Shown piece by piece: positions 8,563-16,619 of a stretch of DNA of 64,000 bases. The DNA lies in NCBI RefSeq assembly GCF_017573465.1, contig NZ_JAGEPF010000013.1, positions 186,001 through 250,000 of the forward strand, written 5' to 3'. Under the pieces are notes generated by a model. That model was not told the origin of the DNA. It made no database searches and saw only the letters and a list, made by a program, of their open reading frames with translations. Within the stretch, counting starts at the first letter, position 1; every line of letters begins with the position of its first letter. This DNA comes from Actinomadura violacea (lineage in GTDB: Bacteria; Actinomycetota; Actinomycetes; Streptosporangiales; Streptosporangiaceae). The translations under genes and the position numbers were made by a program.

Positions 8563-9339
8563 TTAGCCGAAGCGGCCGGTGATGTAATCCTCCGTGCCCT
8601 TCTGCTCGGGGTTCGTGAAGATCTTGCTGGTGTCGTCGATCTCGATGAGCTTGCCGGGCTTGCCGGTGCCGGCGATGTTGAAGAACGCCGTCCGGTCGCT
8701 GACGCGCGCGGCCTGCTGCATGTTGTGGGTGACGATGACGATCGTGTACTGGCTCTTCAGCTTGCCGATCAGGTCCTCGATCGCGAGCGTGGAGATCGGG
8801 TCGAGCGCCGAGCACGGCTCGTCCATCAGCAGCACCTGCGGCTGGACGGCGATCGCGCGGGCGATGCACAGCCGCTGCTGCTGGCCGCCGGACAGGCCCG
8901 CGCCGGGCTTGCCGAGGCGGTCCTTGACCTCGTTCCACAGGTTCGCGCCGCGCAGCGACTCCTCGACGATCTCGTCGAGCCGGCGCTTGCCGCGCACCCC
9001 GTTCAGCTTCAGCCCGGCCGCGACGTTGTCGTAGATCGACATGGTCGGGAACGGGTTGGGCCGCTGGAACACCATGCCGACGACGCGCCGCACCGCGACG
9101 GGGTCGACCGACGAGTCGTACAGGTCCTCGTCGTCCAGCATCACCTTGCCCTCGACGCGCGCGCCCGGGATCACCTCGTGCATCCGGTTCAGGGTGCGCA
9201 GGAACGTGGACTTGCCGCAGCCCGACGGGCCGATGAACGCCGTCACCGAGCGCGGCTCGATCGTCATCGAGATGTCCTCGATGGCGTGGGTGCCGCCGTA
9301 GTAGGCGTGCAGCCCGGACACTTCGATCCGCTTCGCCAT
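8563..9339 (-). CDS. pstB: PstB, phosphate ABC transporter ATP-binding protein
   Basis: The 258-residue ATPase shows Walker A GPSGCGKST, the ABC signature LSGGQQQRLCIARAI, Walker B VLLMDEP and the H-loop IVIVTHNMQQAARVSD, all typical of PstB. It powers high-affinity phosphate import through PstC-PstA. It follows pstA by 22 bases. Confidence 0.95.
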   Translation of the reverse strand: MAKRIEVSGLHAYYGGTHAIEDISMTIEPRSVTAFIGPSGCGKSTFLRTLNRMHEVIPGARVEGKVMLDDEDLYDSSVDPVAVRRVVGMVFQRPNPFPTMSIYDNVAAGLKLNGVRGKRRLDEIVEESLRGANLWNEVKDRLGKPGAGLSGGQQQRLCIARAIAVQPQVLLMDEPCSALDPISTLAIEDLIGKLKSQYTIVIVTHNMQQAARVSDRTAFFNIAGTGKPGKLIEIDDTSKIFTNPEQKGTEDYITGRFG

Positions 9340-9361
9340 TGTGGGGTCTTCTCCTATCGGG

Positions 9362-10255
9362 CTATCGGGCGGACGGCCTGCGCAGCCACGCGACGAGGCG
9401 GGCGGCGAGGTTGAGCAGCATGATGAGCAGGATCAGCACCAGCGCCCCGGCCCAGGCGCGGTCGACCGCGTTGGCGTTGGGGTCGGTGGACTGGTCCCAG
9501 ATGAAGGTGGGCAGCGAGCCCTGCGCGCCGCTGAACGGGTCGGTGTTGATCGCCTTCGTGATGAAGATCGTCAGCAGCAGCGGGGCGGTCTCGCCCATCA
9601 CCCGCGCGACGGCGAGCATGACGCCGGACACGATCCCTGGCAGTGCCGTCGGCAGCACCACGAACATGATCGTGCGCCAGCGCGGCACGCCGAGCGCGTA
9701 CGCGGCCTCCTTGAGGTCGCCGGGGACGAGCTTCAGCATCTCCTCGGTGGCGCGGACGACGGTCGGCAGCATCAGGATCGTCAGCGACAGCGCGCCCGCG
9801 AAGCCGGAGAAGTCCATGCCGAGCGCGAGCAGCCAGAACGCGAGCACGAACAGGCCGGACACGATCGACGGGATGCCGGTCATGACGTCGACGAAGAAGC
9901 TGATGGTGCGGCCGAGCCGCCCGCCCCGCGCGTACTCCACCAGGTAGATCGCGGTGAGCACGCCGAGCGGGACGGAGATCAGCGCGGTCAGCCCGACCTG
10001 CTCCAGCGTGCCGATGATGGCGTGGTAGGCGCCGCCGCCGGCGTCCTTGCTGGCCAGGCCGTTCATCGAGTGCGTGAGGAACACGCCGTCGAACCGCTTG
10101 GCGCCGTTGGAGATCACCGTCCACAGCACCGACACCAGCGGGATGATCGCGAGCGCGAACGCCGCGTAGACGAACACCTTCGCGGCGCGGTCCTTGGCCT
10201 TGCGTCCCGCCGACACCGAGGAGAGCGACGACGACTTCGTGGAGAGGGAGGTCAC
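9362..10255 (-). CDS. pstA: PstA, phosphate ABC transporter permease
   Basis: The 297-residue multi-pass membrane protein carries the PstA permease features, including VEYARGGRLGRTISFFVDVMTGIPSIVSGLF and the EAA-type loop KEAAYALGVPRWRTIMFVVLP. The start is the GTG at 10255, which overlaps the pstC stop by four bases (GTGA) and has AAGGAG upstream inside the end of pstC. Longer readings of this frame run through pstC and are shadows. Confidence 0.93.
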   Translation of the reverse strand: MTSLSTKSSSLSSVSAGRKAKDRAAKVFVYAAFALAIIPLVSVLWTVISNGAKRFDGVFLTHSMNGLASKDAGGGAYHAIIGTLEQVGLTALISVPLGVLTAIYLVEYARGGRLGRTISFFVDVMTGIPSIVSGLFVLAFWLLALGMDFSGFAGALSLTILMLPTVVRATEEMLKLVPGDLKEAAYALGVPRWRTIMFVVLPTALPGIVSGVMLAVARVMGETAPLLLTIFITKAINTDPFSGAQGSLPTFIWDQSTDPNANAVDRAWAGALVLILLIMLLNLAARLVAWLRRPSAR

Positions 10256-11232
10256 GAGAACTCCTTGCGGCGGGCCACGACCGCGCGGGCGCCCACGTTG
10301 ACGAGCAGGGTGATGACGAACAGGACGAGGCCGGACGCGATCAGCGCGCTGCGCCCCGTCGGCCCGGACATGGCGAAGGTGTTGGCGATGTTCGCCGCGA
10401 ACGTGTTGCCGCCGTCCTTGAGGATGTGCCAGTCGATGCCGGCCGTGGTGGACAGCACCATCGCGACCGCGATCGTCTCGCCGAGGGCGCGGCCGAGGCC
10501 GAGCATCGCCGCCGACACCATCCCGGACCGGCCGAACGGCAGCACCGACATCCGGATCATCTCCCAGCGGGTCGCGCCGAGCGCGAGCGCCGCCTCCACG
10601 TGCGCGTGCGGGACCTGCACGAACACCTCGCGGGTGATCGCGGAGATGATCGGCAGGATCATGATCGCGAGGACGATGGCGGCGGTGAGGATCGTCCGGC
10701 CGCCGGTCTCGCTGCCGCCGAACAGCGGGATCCAGCCGAAGTAGGAGTTGAGGAACCCCGACACCCCGGTCATCTTCGTGACCAGGAAGTTCAGGCCCCA
10801 CAGGCCGTAGACGATGCTGGGCACGGCGGCCAGCAGGTCGACCAGGTAGGCCATCACGCCGGCGAGCCGGCGGGGCGCGTAGTAGGTGATGAACAGCGCG
10901 ATGCCGACCGCGACCGGCACCGCCATGACGAGCGCCAGCACCGAGGTCATCAGCGTGCCGAAGACGAGCTGGGCGATGCCGAACTTCGCGGGGGCCCCGT
11001 CGGGGTTCCACTCCTGCGAGGTGAGGAAGTTCGCCTTGTCGTCCTGGAGCGCGGGGATCGCCTTCCACACCAGGAAGACGGCGATCGCCGCCATGATCGC
11101 CAGGATCACCAGGCCGGAGCCGCGGCTCAGCCCGGCGAAGATCCGGTCCCCGGCGCGGCCGGTGCTCATCGAGAGCGCGGGCCGGGGACGCTCCGCCGCC
11201 TTGGCCAGGGCGGCGGGGGTTTCGCTCGTCAC
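10252..11232 (-). CDS. pstC: PstC, phosphate ABC transporter permease
   Basis: The 326-residue membrane protein has six or so hydrophobic segments, the loop VEAALALGATRWEMIRMSVLP, and MAYLVDLLAAVPSIVYGLWGL, all diagnostic of PstC. It pairs with PstA to form the phosphate channel. It starts 107 bases after the end of pstS, with a strong hairpin in between. Confidence 0.94.
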   Translation of the reverse strand: MTSETPAALAKAAERPRPALSMSTGRAGDRIFAGLSRGSGLVILAIMAAIAVFLVWKAIPALQDDKANFLTSQEWNPDGAPAKFGIAQLVFGTLMTSVLALVMAVPVAVGIALFITYYAPRRLAGVMAYLVDLLAAVPSIVYGLWGLNFLVTKMTGVSGFLNSYFGWIPLFGGSETGGRTILTAAIVLAIMILPIISAITREVFVQVPHAHVEAALALGATRWEMIRMSVLPFGRSGMVSAAMLGLGRALGETIAVAMVLSTTAGIDWHILKDGGNTFAANIANTFAMSGPTGRSALIASGLVLFVITLLVNVGARAVVARRKEFS

Positions 11233-11281
11233 GGTGTCTCCCTCCTCGCGGCCCGCGTCCGGGCCGCTGAGACGTGCGGCG

Positions 11282-11312
11282 GCCCCGCCGCCGGCATCGC
11301 CGGCGGCGGGGC
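11282..11312 (-). terminator. GC hairpin between pstS and pstC (probable attenuator)
   Basis: A perfect 13-bp stem (GCCCCGCCGCCGG with CCGGCGGCGGGGC) encloses a 5-base loop. There is no U-tract, so it may trim or partly terminate the message and leave more pstS than pstCAB transcript. That ratio is common for ABC operons with a soluble binding protein; the role here is inferred. Confidence 0.6.
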
Positions 11313-11339
11313 TGTGGCTGGTGCCGGAGTCCTCGACGG

Positions 11340-12452
11340 TCAGGACAGGCCCTTGACCGTCTCGCGCACCTTGGTGGCGATGTTGTCGGGCAGCGGGGCG
11401 TAGCCCTGGGCGGTCAGCGACTGCTGGCCCTCGGTGCTGGAGATGTAGGTGAGGAAGGACTTGACGAAGGCGGCCTGCTCGGTCGGCAGCCCCTTCTCAC
11501 AGGCGATCTCGTAGGTCACCAGGACGAGCGGGTAGGCGCCCGCGACCTTGGTGTTGTAGTCCAGCTTCAGGCTGAGGTCGTTGCCGGTGCCGACGATCTG
11601 CGCGCCCTGGACGGCCTTGGAGGCGCTCTCCGGGCTGATCTCGGTGTACTCGCCGGCGCCGTTCTGCAGCTTCGCCGTCTGCAGGCTGTTGTTGCTGGCG
11701 AACGACAGCTCGACGTAGGAGATCGAGCCCTCGGTCTGCTTCAGGGCGGTGGAGATGCCGTCGGAGCCCTTGAGGCCCTGGCCGCCGGGGGCGACCCACT
11801 TCTTGCCGGGCTCGAACGACCACACGTCGGGGGCGGTGGCCTTCAGGTACTTGGTGAAGTTGTCGCTGGTGCCGGAGTCGTCCGAGCGGTGCAGCGTCTT
11901 GATCGCCGAGGACGGCAGCTTGGCGCCGCCGTTCTCCTTCGCGATCGCCGGGTCGTTCCACTTGGTGATCTTGCCGGCGAAGATGCCGGCCAGCGTCTTC
12001 GGCGACAGCTGCAGGCCGTCCACGCCGTTCAGCTTGTAGACGACCGCGATCGGGCCGGGCACCATCGGCAGGTCGATGGCCTTGCCGGTCTTGCAGCGGG
12101 CGTCGGCGGGGCCGTGCTCCTCGGGCTTGAGCGCCGAGTCGGAGCCGGCGAAGGCGACCTGGCCGGAGGTGAACGCCTGGATGCCCGCGCCGGAGCCGCT
12201 CGGGTTGTAGTTGATGTTGGCGCCCGAGCACTTGCTCGTGTAGACCTTCGTCCACTCCTCGATCGCGTTCTTCTGCGCGCTCGACCCGGCCGCGTTGATC
12301 GCGCCCTTCGCGCAGTCGATGTTGGCGGCCGCGGCGCTCGTGGCGCCAGTGGTGCCGCCGGAGTTGTTGTCGTCGCTGCCGCAGGCGGACAGGGCCAGCG
12401 CACCAGCGACGACCACACCGCCGAGGGCGGCGAGCCGAGAACCGTTCTTCAC
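11340..12452 (-). CDS. pstS: PstS, phosphate-binding lipoprotein
   Basis: The 370-residue protein has a lipobox (LALSACGS) and a periplasmic-binding-protein fold with phosphate-contact segments such as AAGSSAQKNAIEEW, GSGAGIQAFTSGQVAFAGSD and HRSDDSGTSDNFTKYL. It delivers phosphate to PstCA. The GTG start at 12452 follows a GGAG-containing ribosome site (GGAGACCTCCCG). A longer in-frame reading runs back through the PHO box and is rejected. First gene of the pst run. Confidence 0.94.
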   Translation of the reverse strand: MKNGSRLAALGGVVVAGALALSACGSDDNNSGGTTGATSAAAANIDCAKGAINAAGSSAQKNAIEEWTKVYTSKCSGANINYNPSGSGAGIQAFTSGQVAFAGSDSALKPEEHGPADARCKTGKAIDLPMVPGPIAVVYKLNGVDGLQLSPKTLAGIFAGKITKWNDPAIAKENGGAKLPSSAIKTLHRSDDSGTSDNFTKYLKATAPDVWSFEPGKKWVAPGGQGLKGSDGISTALKQTEGSISYVELSFASNNSLQTAKLQNGAGEYTEISPESASKAVQGAQIVGTGNDLSLKLDYNTKVAGAYPLVLVTYEIACEKGLPTEQAAFVKSFLTYISSTEGQQSLTAQGYAPLPDNIATKVRETVKGLS

Positions 12453-12553
12453 CGGGAGGTCTCCTCTTGGATTCGTCGGGCGGGTCCCCCGACCGCCGCT
12501 TTGGCACGGTTTGACCAGGTGGTGGGGTCGCCGTCGGAAGCGACGGTAGGCAG

Positions 12554-12597
12554 GCGAGGTGACCGGACGCCCCGATCCAGGTGAACGGAGAATGAAC
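12554..12597 (-). promoter_or_regulatory. PHO box upstream of pstS (PhoP binding site)
   Basis: On the minus strand four adjacent 11-base units read GTTCATTCTCC, GTTCACCTGGA, TCGGGGCGTCC and GGTCACCTCGC. Units 1, 2 and 4 match the actinomycete PHO unit (G-K-T-C-A-Y-Y-Y). The array lies about 100 bases before the pstS start, as expected for PhoP activation under phosphate limitation. No phoR-phoP pair is identified in this window. Confidence 0.8.
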
Positions 12598-12749
12598 GAG
12601 GCCAAGCTCTATTGCGAAGAATGTCCCGATTTGGCGTGGCCGCTGGGTTAACAGCGCAGCTCAGGCATGCCAAAAGCCCGTACGGAGACGGTCATCCGGG
12701 TTTGCGGCGGCCCGCCGCCGGGGAGCGCCGGACGGGCCGGCGTCCCGGG

Positions 12750-13340
12750 TCACCGCGGGTCGGCGGGCTCGTCCAGGCGGCGCTTGTAGTAGGCCCACGG
12801 CGAGTCGAAGTCGGACGGGACGATCTGCTCCCAGCCCCGCTCCTCCAGGGCGCGCCTGCGGCGGCGCGACGGCCACCACAGCCGCCGGTGCTCCCACTTG
12901 TCCGGCGAGGCCTCGACGAGGTGGAAGAGGTAGCCGTAGTCGACGGAGTGCCAGCCGCGTCGGCCCTCCTCCTCCAGCGCCTCCATCTCGTTGAAGGCGT
13001 GCAGCGGACGGAGCACCCGGTGCGCCGGGCCGCCGTCCGGGACGGCGCCCTTCGCGCCGGCCACCGCGGCGCCGAAGCGCTGCTGGGCGGCCTGGCGGCT
13101 GATGCCGAGCAGCCCGCCGAGCGCCTCCCAGCTGTGCCCGGCGGCGCGGGCGCCGGTGATCGACTGCCGCAGCAGCCGGCTGGTCTCCTCGGCCGCGACG
13201 GCGGACGCCGCGACCATCAGCAGCGGGGCGTCCGGGTCGCTGTCGAGGCCCTTGCGGCCCTGCTCGCAGGCGGACAGGACGGCCTCGGTGACCGCCTCGC
13301 GGATCGCGTCCGCCTGCTCGTCGCCGACGGCCGCGCTCAC
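12750..13340 (-). CDS. Helix-turn-helix DNA-binding protein of unknown regulon
   Basis: The 196-residue protein has a clear HTH near residues 68-90 (SWEALGGLLGISRQAAQQRFG). Its C-terminal part is rich in Trp/Arg (KWEHRRLWWPSRRRRR) and ends acidic. It overlaps the upstream small membrane protein by four bases, so the two are coupled. Two tandem palindromes stand just before that membrane protein and could be the site this protein binds. I do not recognise a named family. Confidence 0.65.
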   Translation of the reverse strand: MSAAVGDEQADAIREAVTEAVLSACEQGRKGLDSDPDAPLLMVAASAVAAEETSRLLRQSITGARAAGHSWEALGGLLGISRQAAQQRFGAAVAGAKGAVPDGGPAHRVLRPLHAFNEMEALEEEGRRGWHSVDYGYLFHLVEASPDKWEHRRLWWPSRRRRRALEERGWEQIVPSDFDSPWAYYKRRLDEPADPR

Positions 13341-13582
13341 CGGCCGTCCTCGTCGCGCGGGGGCAGCGGTTCGAGCTCGTCGAGGCGGGCGGCGTCCGCG
13401 GCGGGCCCGGCCGAGCGCACCGCGGAGGCCGCCGCAACCACGCCCGCGACGAAGACCGTGAACGACGCGACGATGGACGCGATCCACAACGCGAGGCTGT
13501 CGTACACGGCCTGGAAGGCGAGCAGGACCCCCACCACCGGAAGGCCGGCGATGGGGATGAGGGCGCGGGCAGTGGACGTCAT
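13337..13582 (-). CDS. Small two-pass membrane protein coupled to an HTH regulator
   Basis: The 81-residue protein has two hydrophobic segments (IPIAGLPVVGVLLAFQAVY and LALWIASIVASFTVFVAGVVAA) and an acidic tail. Its start codon lies one base upstream of a 23-base perfect palindrome, so operator occupancy would block its transcription or translation directly. It overlaps the downstream HTH gene. Function unknown. Confidence 0.65.
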   Translation of the reverse strand: MTSTARALIPIAGLPVVGVLLAFQAVYDSLALWIASIVASFTVFVAGVVAAASAVRSAGPAADAARLDELEPLPPRDEDGR

Positions 13583-13584
13583 GA

Positions 13585-13632
13585 TGTCAAGGATTCCTTG
13601 ACATCACCCCTCGTGTCAACGATTCCTTGACA
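13585..13632. promoter_or_regulatory. Two tandem palindromic operators
   Basis: TGTCAAGGATTCCTTGACA (13585-13603) is a perfect 19-base palindrome, extendable to 23 bases. A second copy, TGTCAACGATTCCTTGACA (13614-13632), has one arm mismatch. Centres are 29 bp apart, close to three helical turns. They sit in the 50-base gap between the mshD stop and the small membrane protein start. Each contains TTGACA on both strands, so a -35 element could be embedded. Autoregulation by the adjacent HTH protein is inferred. Confidence 0.75.
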
Positions 13633-14478
13633 TCACTCGCCGATGCCGTACATGACGTCGACCGCGAACCGCGTGAAGCCGAGCGACTCGTAGAGCCGGA
13701 CGGCCGCCGTGTTCGACTCGTCCACGTACAGCATGAACTGCTCGAGCCCGGAGTCGCGGAGATGGTGCAGGCCGGCGAGGGTGAGGGCGCGGCCGAGGCC
13801 GAGGCCCTGCGCGTCCGGGTCGACCCCGACCACGTACACCTCGCCGATGCCGCCGGGATGCGTCTTCGTCCAGTGGAACCCGGCGAGCTCACCGCCGCGC
13901 TCGGCCAGGAAGAAGCCCGACGGGTCGAACCAGTCCTCGGCCTCGCGCTCGCGGACGTCCTCGATCGTCCAGGCGCCCTGCTCCGGGTGGTCGGCGAACG
14001 CGCGGCCGTTCACCCGCAGCCACGCCTCCTCGTCGCGTCCCGGCTCGAACGCCCGCAGCCGGACGCCCTCGGCGACCTTCGGCTCGGGCAGCGGCCCCTC
14101 CGCGGGACGGCGCATCTGGAACAGCGCGCGCGCACGCTCCATGCCCTCGGACGCGGCGAGCCCCGCCGCGGCGGGCAGATCACCATGCGCCCACACGCGC
14201 AGCGGACCGCCCGCCTTCTCGCGCAGCGCCCGCAGCAGCGCGCGCCCATGCCCGCGCCGCCGGAACTCCGGATGGACGACCAGCTCACCGGCCGCGGGCT
14301 CGTCGTCCGTCGCCGGATCGAAGTGCGCGTACCCGGCGACCGCGCCGCCGTCTCGCACCACCAGCCCCCCGCGCCCGGCGCGCAGCGCGAGCAGCGCGTG
14401 CTCCGACAGCGGTGCCACCCCGTCCGCCCCGGTGGCCGCCTCGACCAGCGCGGCCTCGTCCCCCCGCAGCTCGCTCAT
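13633..14478 (-). CDS. mshD: MshD, mycothiol synthase (cysteinyl-glucosaminyl-inositol acetyltransferase)
   Basis: The protein of about 281 residues has two tandem GNAT domains. The acetyl-CoA-binding signatures are ELVVHPEFRRRGHGRALL in the first and YVVGVDPDAQGLGLGRALTLAGL in the second, followed by YVDESNTAAVRLYESLGF. MshD carries out the last step of mycothiol synthesis, acetylating Cys-GlcN-Ins. The ATG at 14478 gives the usual MSEL start; a GTG two codons upstream is also possible. It is divergent from the 5'-nucleotidase gene. Confidence 0.92.
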   Translation of the reverse strand: MSELRGDEAALVEAATGADGVAPLSEHALLALRAGRGGLVVRDGGAVAGYAHFDPATDDEPAAGELVVHPEFRRRGHGRALLRALREKAGGPLRVWAHGDLPAAAGLAASEGMERARALFQMRRPAEGPLPEPKVAEGVRLRAFEPGRDEEAWLRVNGRAFADHPEQGAWTIEDVREREAEDWFDPSGFFLAERGGELAGFHWTKTHPGGIGEVYVVGVDPDAQGLGLGRALTLAGLHHLRDSGLEQFMLYVDESNTAAVRLYESLGFTRFAVDVMYGIGE

Positions 14479-14575
14479 GATCACACCCTAACCGCCCGCC
14501 GCCCTGGTCAAGTTGTCACATAACCGTCATCACTCCGCCGATCGCCGGATGCCCGGCCTCTCTAGCGTCCAGCGC

Positions 14576-16255
14576 ATGATCCGACGACGCACCCTCCTGG
14601 CCTGCGCCGCTGCCGGGGTCACGGCCGTGGGCCTGGCCGCGGCGCCCGCGTCCGCGCACCCCAAGCCCCCGGCGTCCGTGCGCCTGCTCGCGCTGAACGA
14701 CTTCCACGGCAACCTCGAACCCCCGGCCGGCAGCTCCGGCACCGCCATCGACGAGAACGGGAACTCCGTCCCCGCCGGCGGCGCCGCCTACATCGCCGCC
14801 CACCTCAAGCAGCTGCGCGACCGCGACACCCTCACGGTCGCGCAGGGCGACCTGATCGGCGCCTCCCCGCTGATCTCGGCCGCCTTCCACGACGAGCCGT
14901 CCATCGAGTTCATGAACGACATGGGGCTCACCGCGTCCGCCGTCGGCAACCACGAGTTCGACGAGGGCTACCAGGAGCTGCTCCGCATCCAGAACGGCGG
15001 CTGCCACCCCGTCGACGGCTGCTCCCCCGCCGGGAAGTGGAAGGGCGCCAAGTTCGACTACCTCGCGGCGAACGTGCTGCTGGAGAAGAAGAACAAGCCG
15101 ATCCTCAAGCCCTGGACGATCCGCCGGATCAACGGCGTCAAGATCGGCTTCATCGGCGTCGTCACCAAGACCACCCCGACCATCGTCACCGCCGACGGCG
15201 TCAAGGGCCTGCGGTTCGACGACGAGGTCGACGCCGCGAACAGGGCCGCCAAGGAGCTGCGCAAGCGCGGCGTCCACGCGATGGTCCTGCTCGTCCACGA
15301 GGGCGACCAGGTCAACGCGGGCGAGCGGCCCGACGACTGCGGCATCGTCCCCGGCGCCGGCACCCGCATCGCCCAGCAGGCCGACCCTGACATCGACGTC
15401 GTCCTGTCCGGCCACACCCACCAGCAGTACGTCTGCACCGTGAAGGGCCCGGACGGCCGGCCGCGGCTCTACTCGTCCGGCTCCTCCTTCGGCCGGATCA
15501 TCACCCAGGTCGACCTCAAGGTGGACCGCCGCACCGACGACATCATCCGGTCCTCCATGAAGGCGGACAACCACGTCGTCACCCGCGACATCGCGCCCGA
15601 CCCGGCGACGCAGAAGTTCGTGCAGACCTGGAAGGACCGGGTCAGCGTCATCGCCGACAAGCCCATCGGCAAGATCACCGCGGACCTCACCCGCGCCCCG
15701 TCCGCCGGCGGCGAGACCGCGCTCGGCGACGTCATCGCCGACTCCCAGCTCGCCGCGATGAAGGACAAGGGCGCGCAGCTCGCGCTGATGAACCCCGGCG
15801 GCGTCCGGACCGACCTGACCTACAAGGCGAGCGGCTCCGAGGGCGACGGCGTCGTCACCTATGGCGAGGCGTTCGCCGTCCAGCCGTTCAGCAACGTGCT
15901 CGGCGTGACGTCGCTGACCGGCGCGCAGCTCGACGCGCTGCTGGAGCAGCAGTGGACGTCCGCAGGCGAGAAGATCCTGCAGCCGTCGGCGAACCTGCAC
16001 TTCACCATCGACCGCTCCAAGCCCGTCGGCGACCGCGTCTCCGGCATCACCGTGGACGGCACCGCCGTGGACCCCGCCGCGACCTACAAGGTCGCCGCCA
16101 ACAACTTCCTGCTAGGCGGCGGCGACGGCTTCACAACGTTCACGCAGGGCAAGGACCAGGTCCTCGGCCCCATAGACCTGGACGGCTTCGTCACCTACCT
16201 GACCGCCCAAGGCACGATCAGCCCCCCACCCCTGACCCGAATCACCGGCAAGTAA
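14576..16255 (+). CDS. Secreted 5'-nucleotidase / UDP-sugar hydrolase family metallophosphatase
   Basis: The 559-residue protein begins with a signal peptide containing RRR and a hydrophobic core, ending near APASA. The N-terminal calcineurin-like domain has LALNDFHGNLE, VAQGDLIGASP, GNHEFDEGY and DVVLSGHTHQQYVC. The C-terminal substrate domain includes MNPGGVRTDL and NNFLLGGGDGF. It should strip phosphate from extracellular nucleotides, in line with the adjacent phosphate transport genes. The start is the ATG before IRRRTLLAC; an upstream in-frame reading lacks a signal peptide. Confidence 0.9.
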   Translation: MIRRRTLLACAAAGVTAVGLAAAPASAHPKPPASVRLLALNDFHGNLEPPAGSSGTAIDENGNSVPAGGAAYIAAHLKQLRDRDTLTVAQGDLIGASPLISAAFHDEPSIEFMNDMGLTASAVGNHEFDEGYQELLRIQNGGCHPVDGCSPAGKWKGAKFDYLAANVLLEKKNKPILKPWTIRRINGVKIGFIGVVTKTTPTIVTADGVKGLRFDDEVDAANRAAKELRKRGVHAMVLLVHEGDQVNAGERPDDCGIVPGAGTRIAQQADPDIDVVLSGHTHQQYVCTVKGPDGRPRLYSSGSSFGRIITQVDLKVDRRTDDIIRSSMKADNHVVTRDIAPDPATQKFVQTWKDRVSVIADKPIGKITADLTRAPSAGGETALGDVIADSQLAAMKDKGAQLALMNPGGVRTDLTYKASGSEGDGVVTYGEAFAVQPFSNVLGVTSLTGAQLDALLEQQWTSAGEKILQPSANLHFTIDRSKPVGDRVSGITVDGTAVDPAATYKVAANNFLLGGGDGFTTFTQGKDQVLGPIDLDGFVTYLTAQGTISPPPLTRITGK

Positions 16256-16323
16256 GACCCGCCCAAGGAACGGAAGGCCCGGCTGAACACCGGACCGGAA
16301 GGCCGGACCTCAGCCACGGCCAC

Positions 16324-16460
16324 GGGTAGGCCCGCGGAGCGAGTGCAGCGAGCGCAGCGGGCCTACCCGACGACGAACAACGCGTTTCCCGCGGAGCGCC
16401 AGCGGAGCGGGAAACGCGTTGTTCGTCGTGACGGGGGTTCCAGGGGGTCGCCCCCCCTGG
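16324..16460. repeat. Three-hairpin intergenic module, copy 2
   Basis: The order is the same as in copy 1. Hairpin A: GGGTAGGCCCGC pairs perfectly with GCGGGCCTACCC (16324-16335, 16357-16368). Hairpin B: a perfect 23-bp stem (16370-16392, 16407-16429) with loop GGAGCGCCAGCGGA. Hairpin C: CCAGGGGG with CCCCCTGG (16440-16447, 16453-16460). Relative to copy 1, a T-A pair in stem A is replaced by C-G and most of outer stem B is rewritten on both sides. It lies between convergent 5'-nucleotidase and pit genes. Confidence 0.92.
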
Positions 16461-16474
16461 GAAAACACGGCCAC

Positions 16475-16614
16475 GGGTAGGCCCGCGGAGCGAGTGCAGC
16501 GAGCGCAGCGGGCCTACCCGCCGGTCGACAGGCTGTTTCGCGCGGAGCGCTAGCGGAGCGCGAAACAGCCTGTCGACCGTGACGGGGGGGTTCCAGGGGG
16601 GTCGTCCCCCCTGG
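16475..16614. repeat. Three-hairpin intergenic module, copy 3 (tandem with copy 2)
   Basis: It follows copy 2 after 14 bases. Hairpin A is identical to copy 2 (16475-16486 with 16508-16519). Hairpin B is a perfect 22-bp stem of different sequence (16522-16543 with 16558-16579) with loop GGAGCGCTAGCGGA. Hairpin C is one base pair longer (16593-16601 with 16606-16614). It ends six bases before the pit stop codon, so copies 2 and 3 together fill most of the convergent gap. Confidence 0.92.
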
Positions 16615-16619
16615 GAAAA

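Noticed and set aside
14485..14575. PHO box before the 5'-nucleotidase
   Set aside because: GTCAAGTTGTCAC has partial similarity only and no 11-base periodic units, unlike the clear array before pstS.
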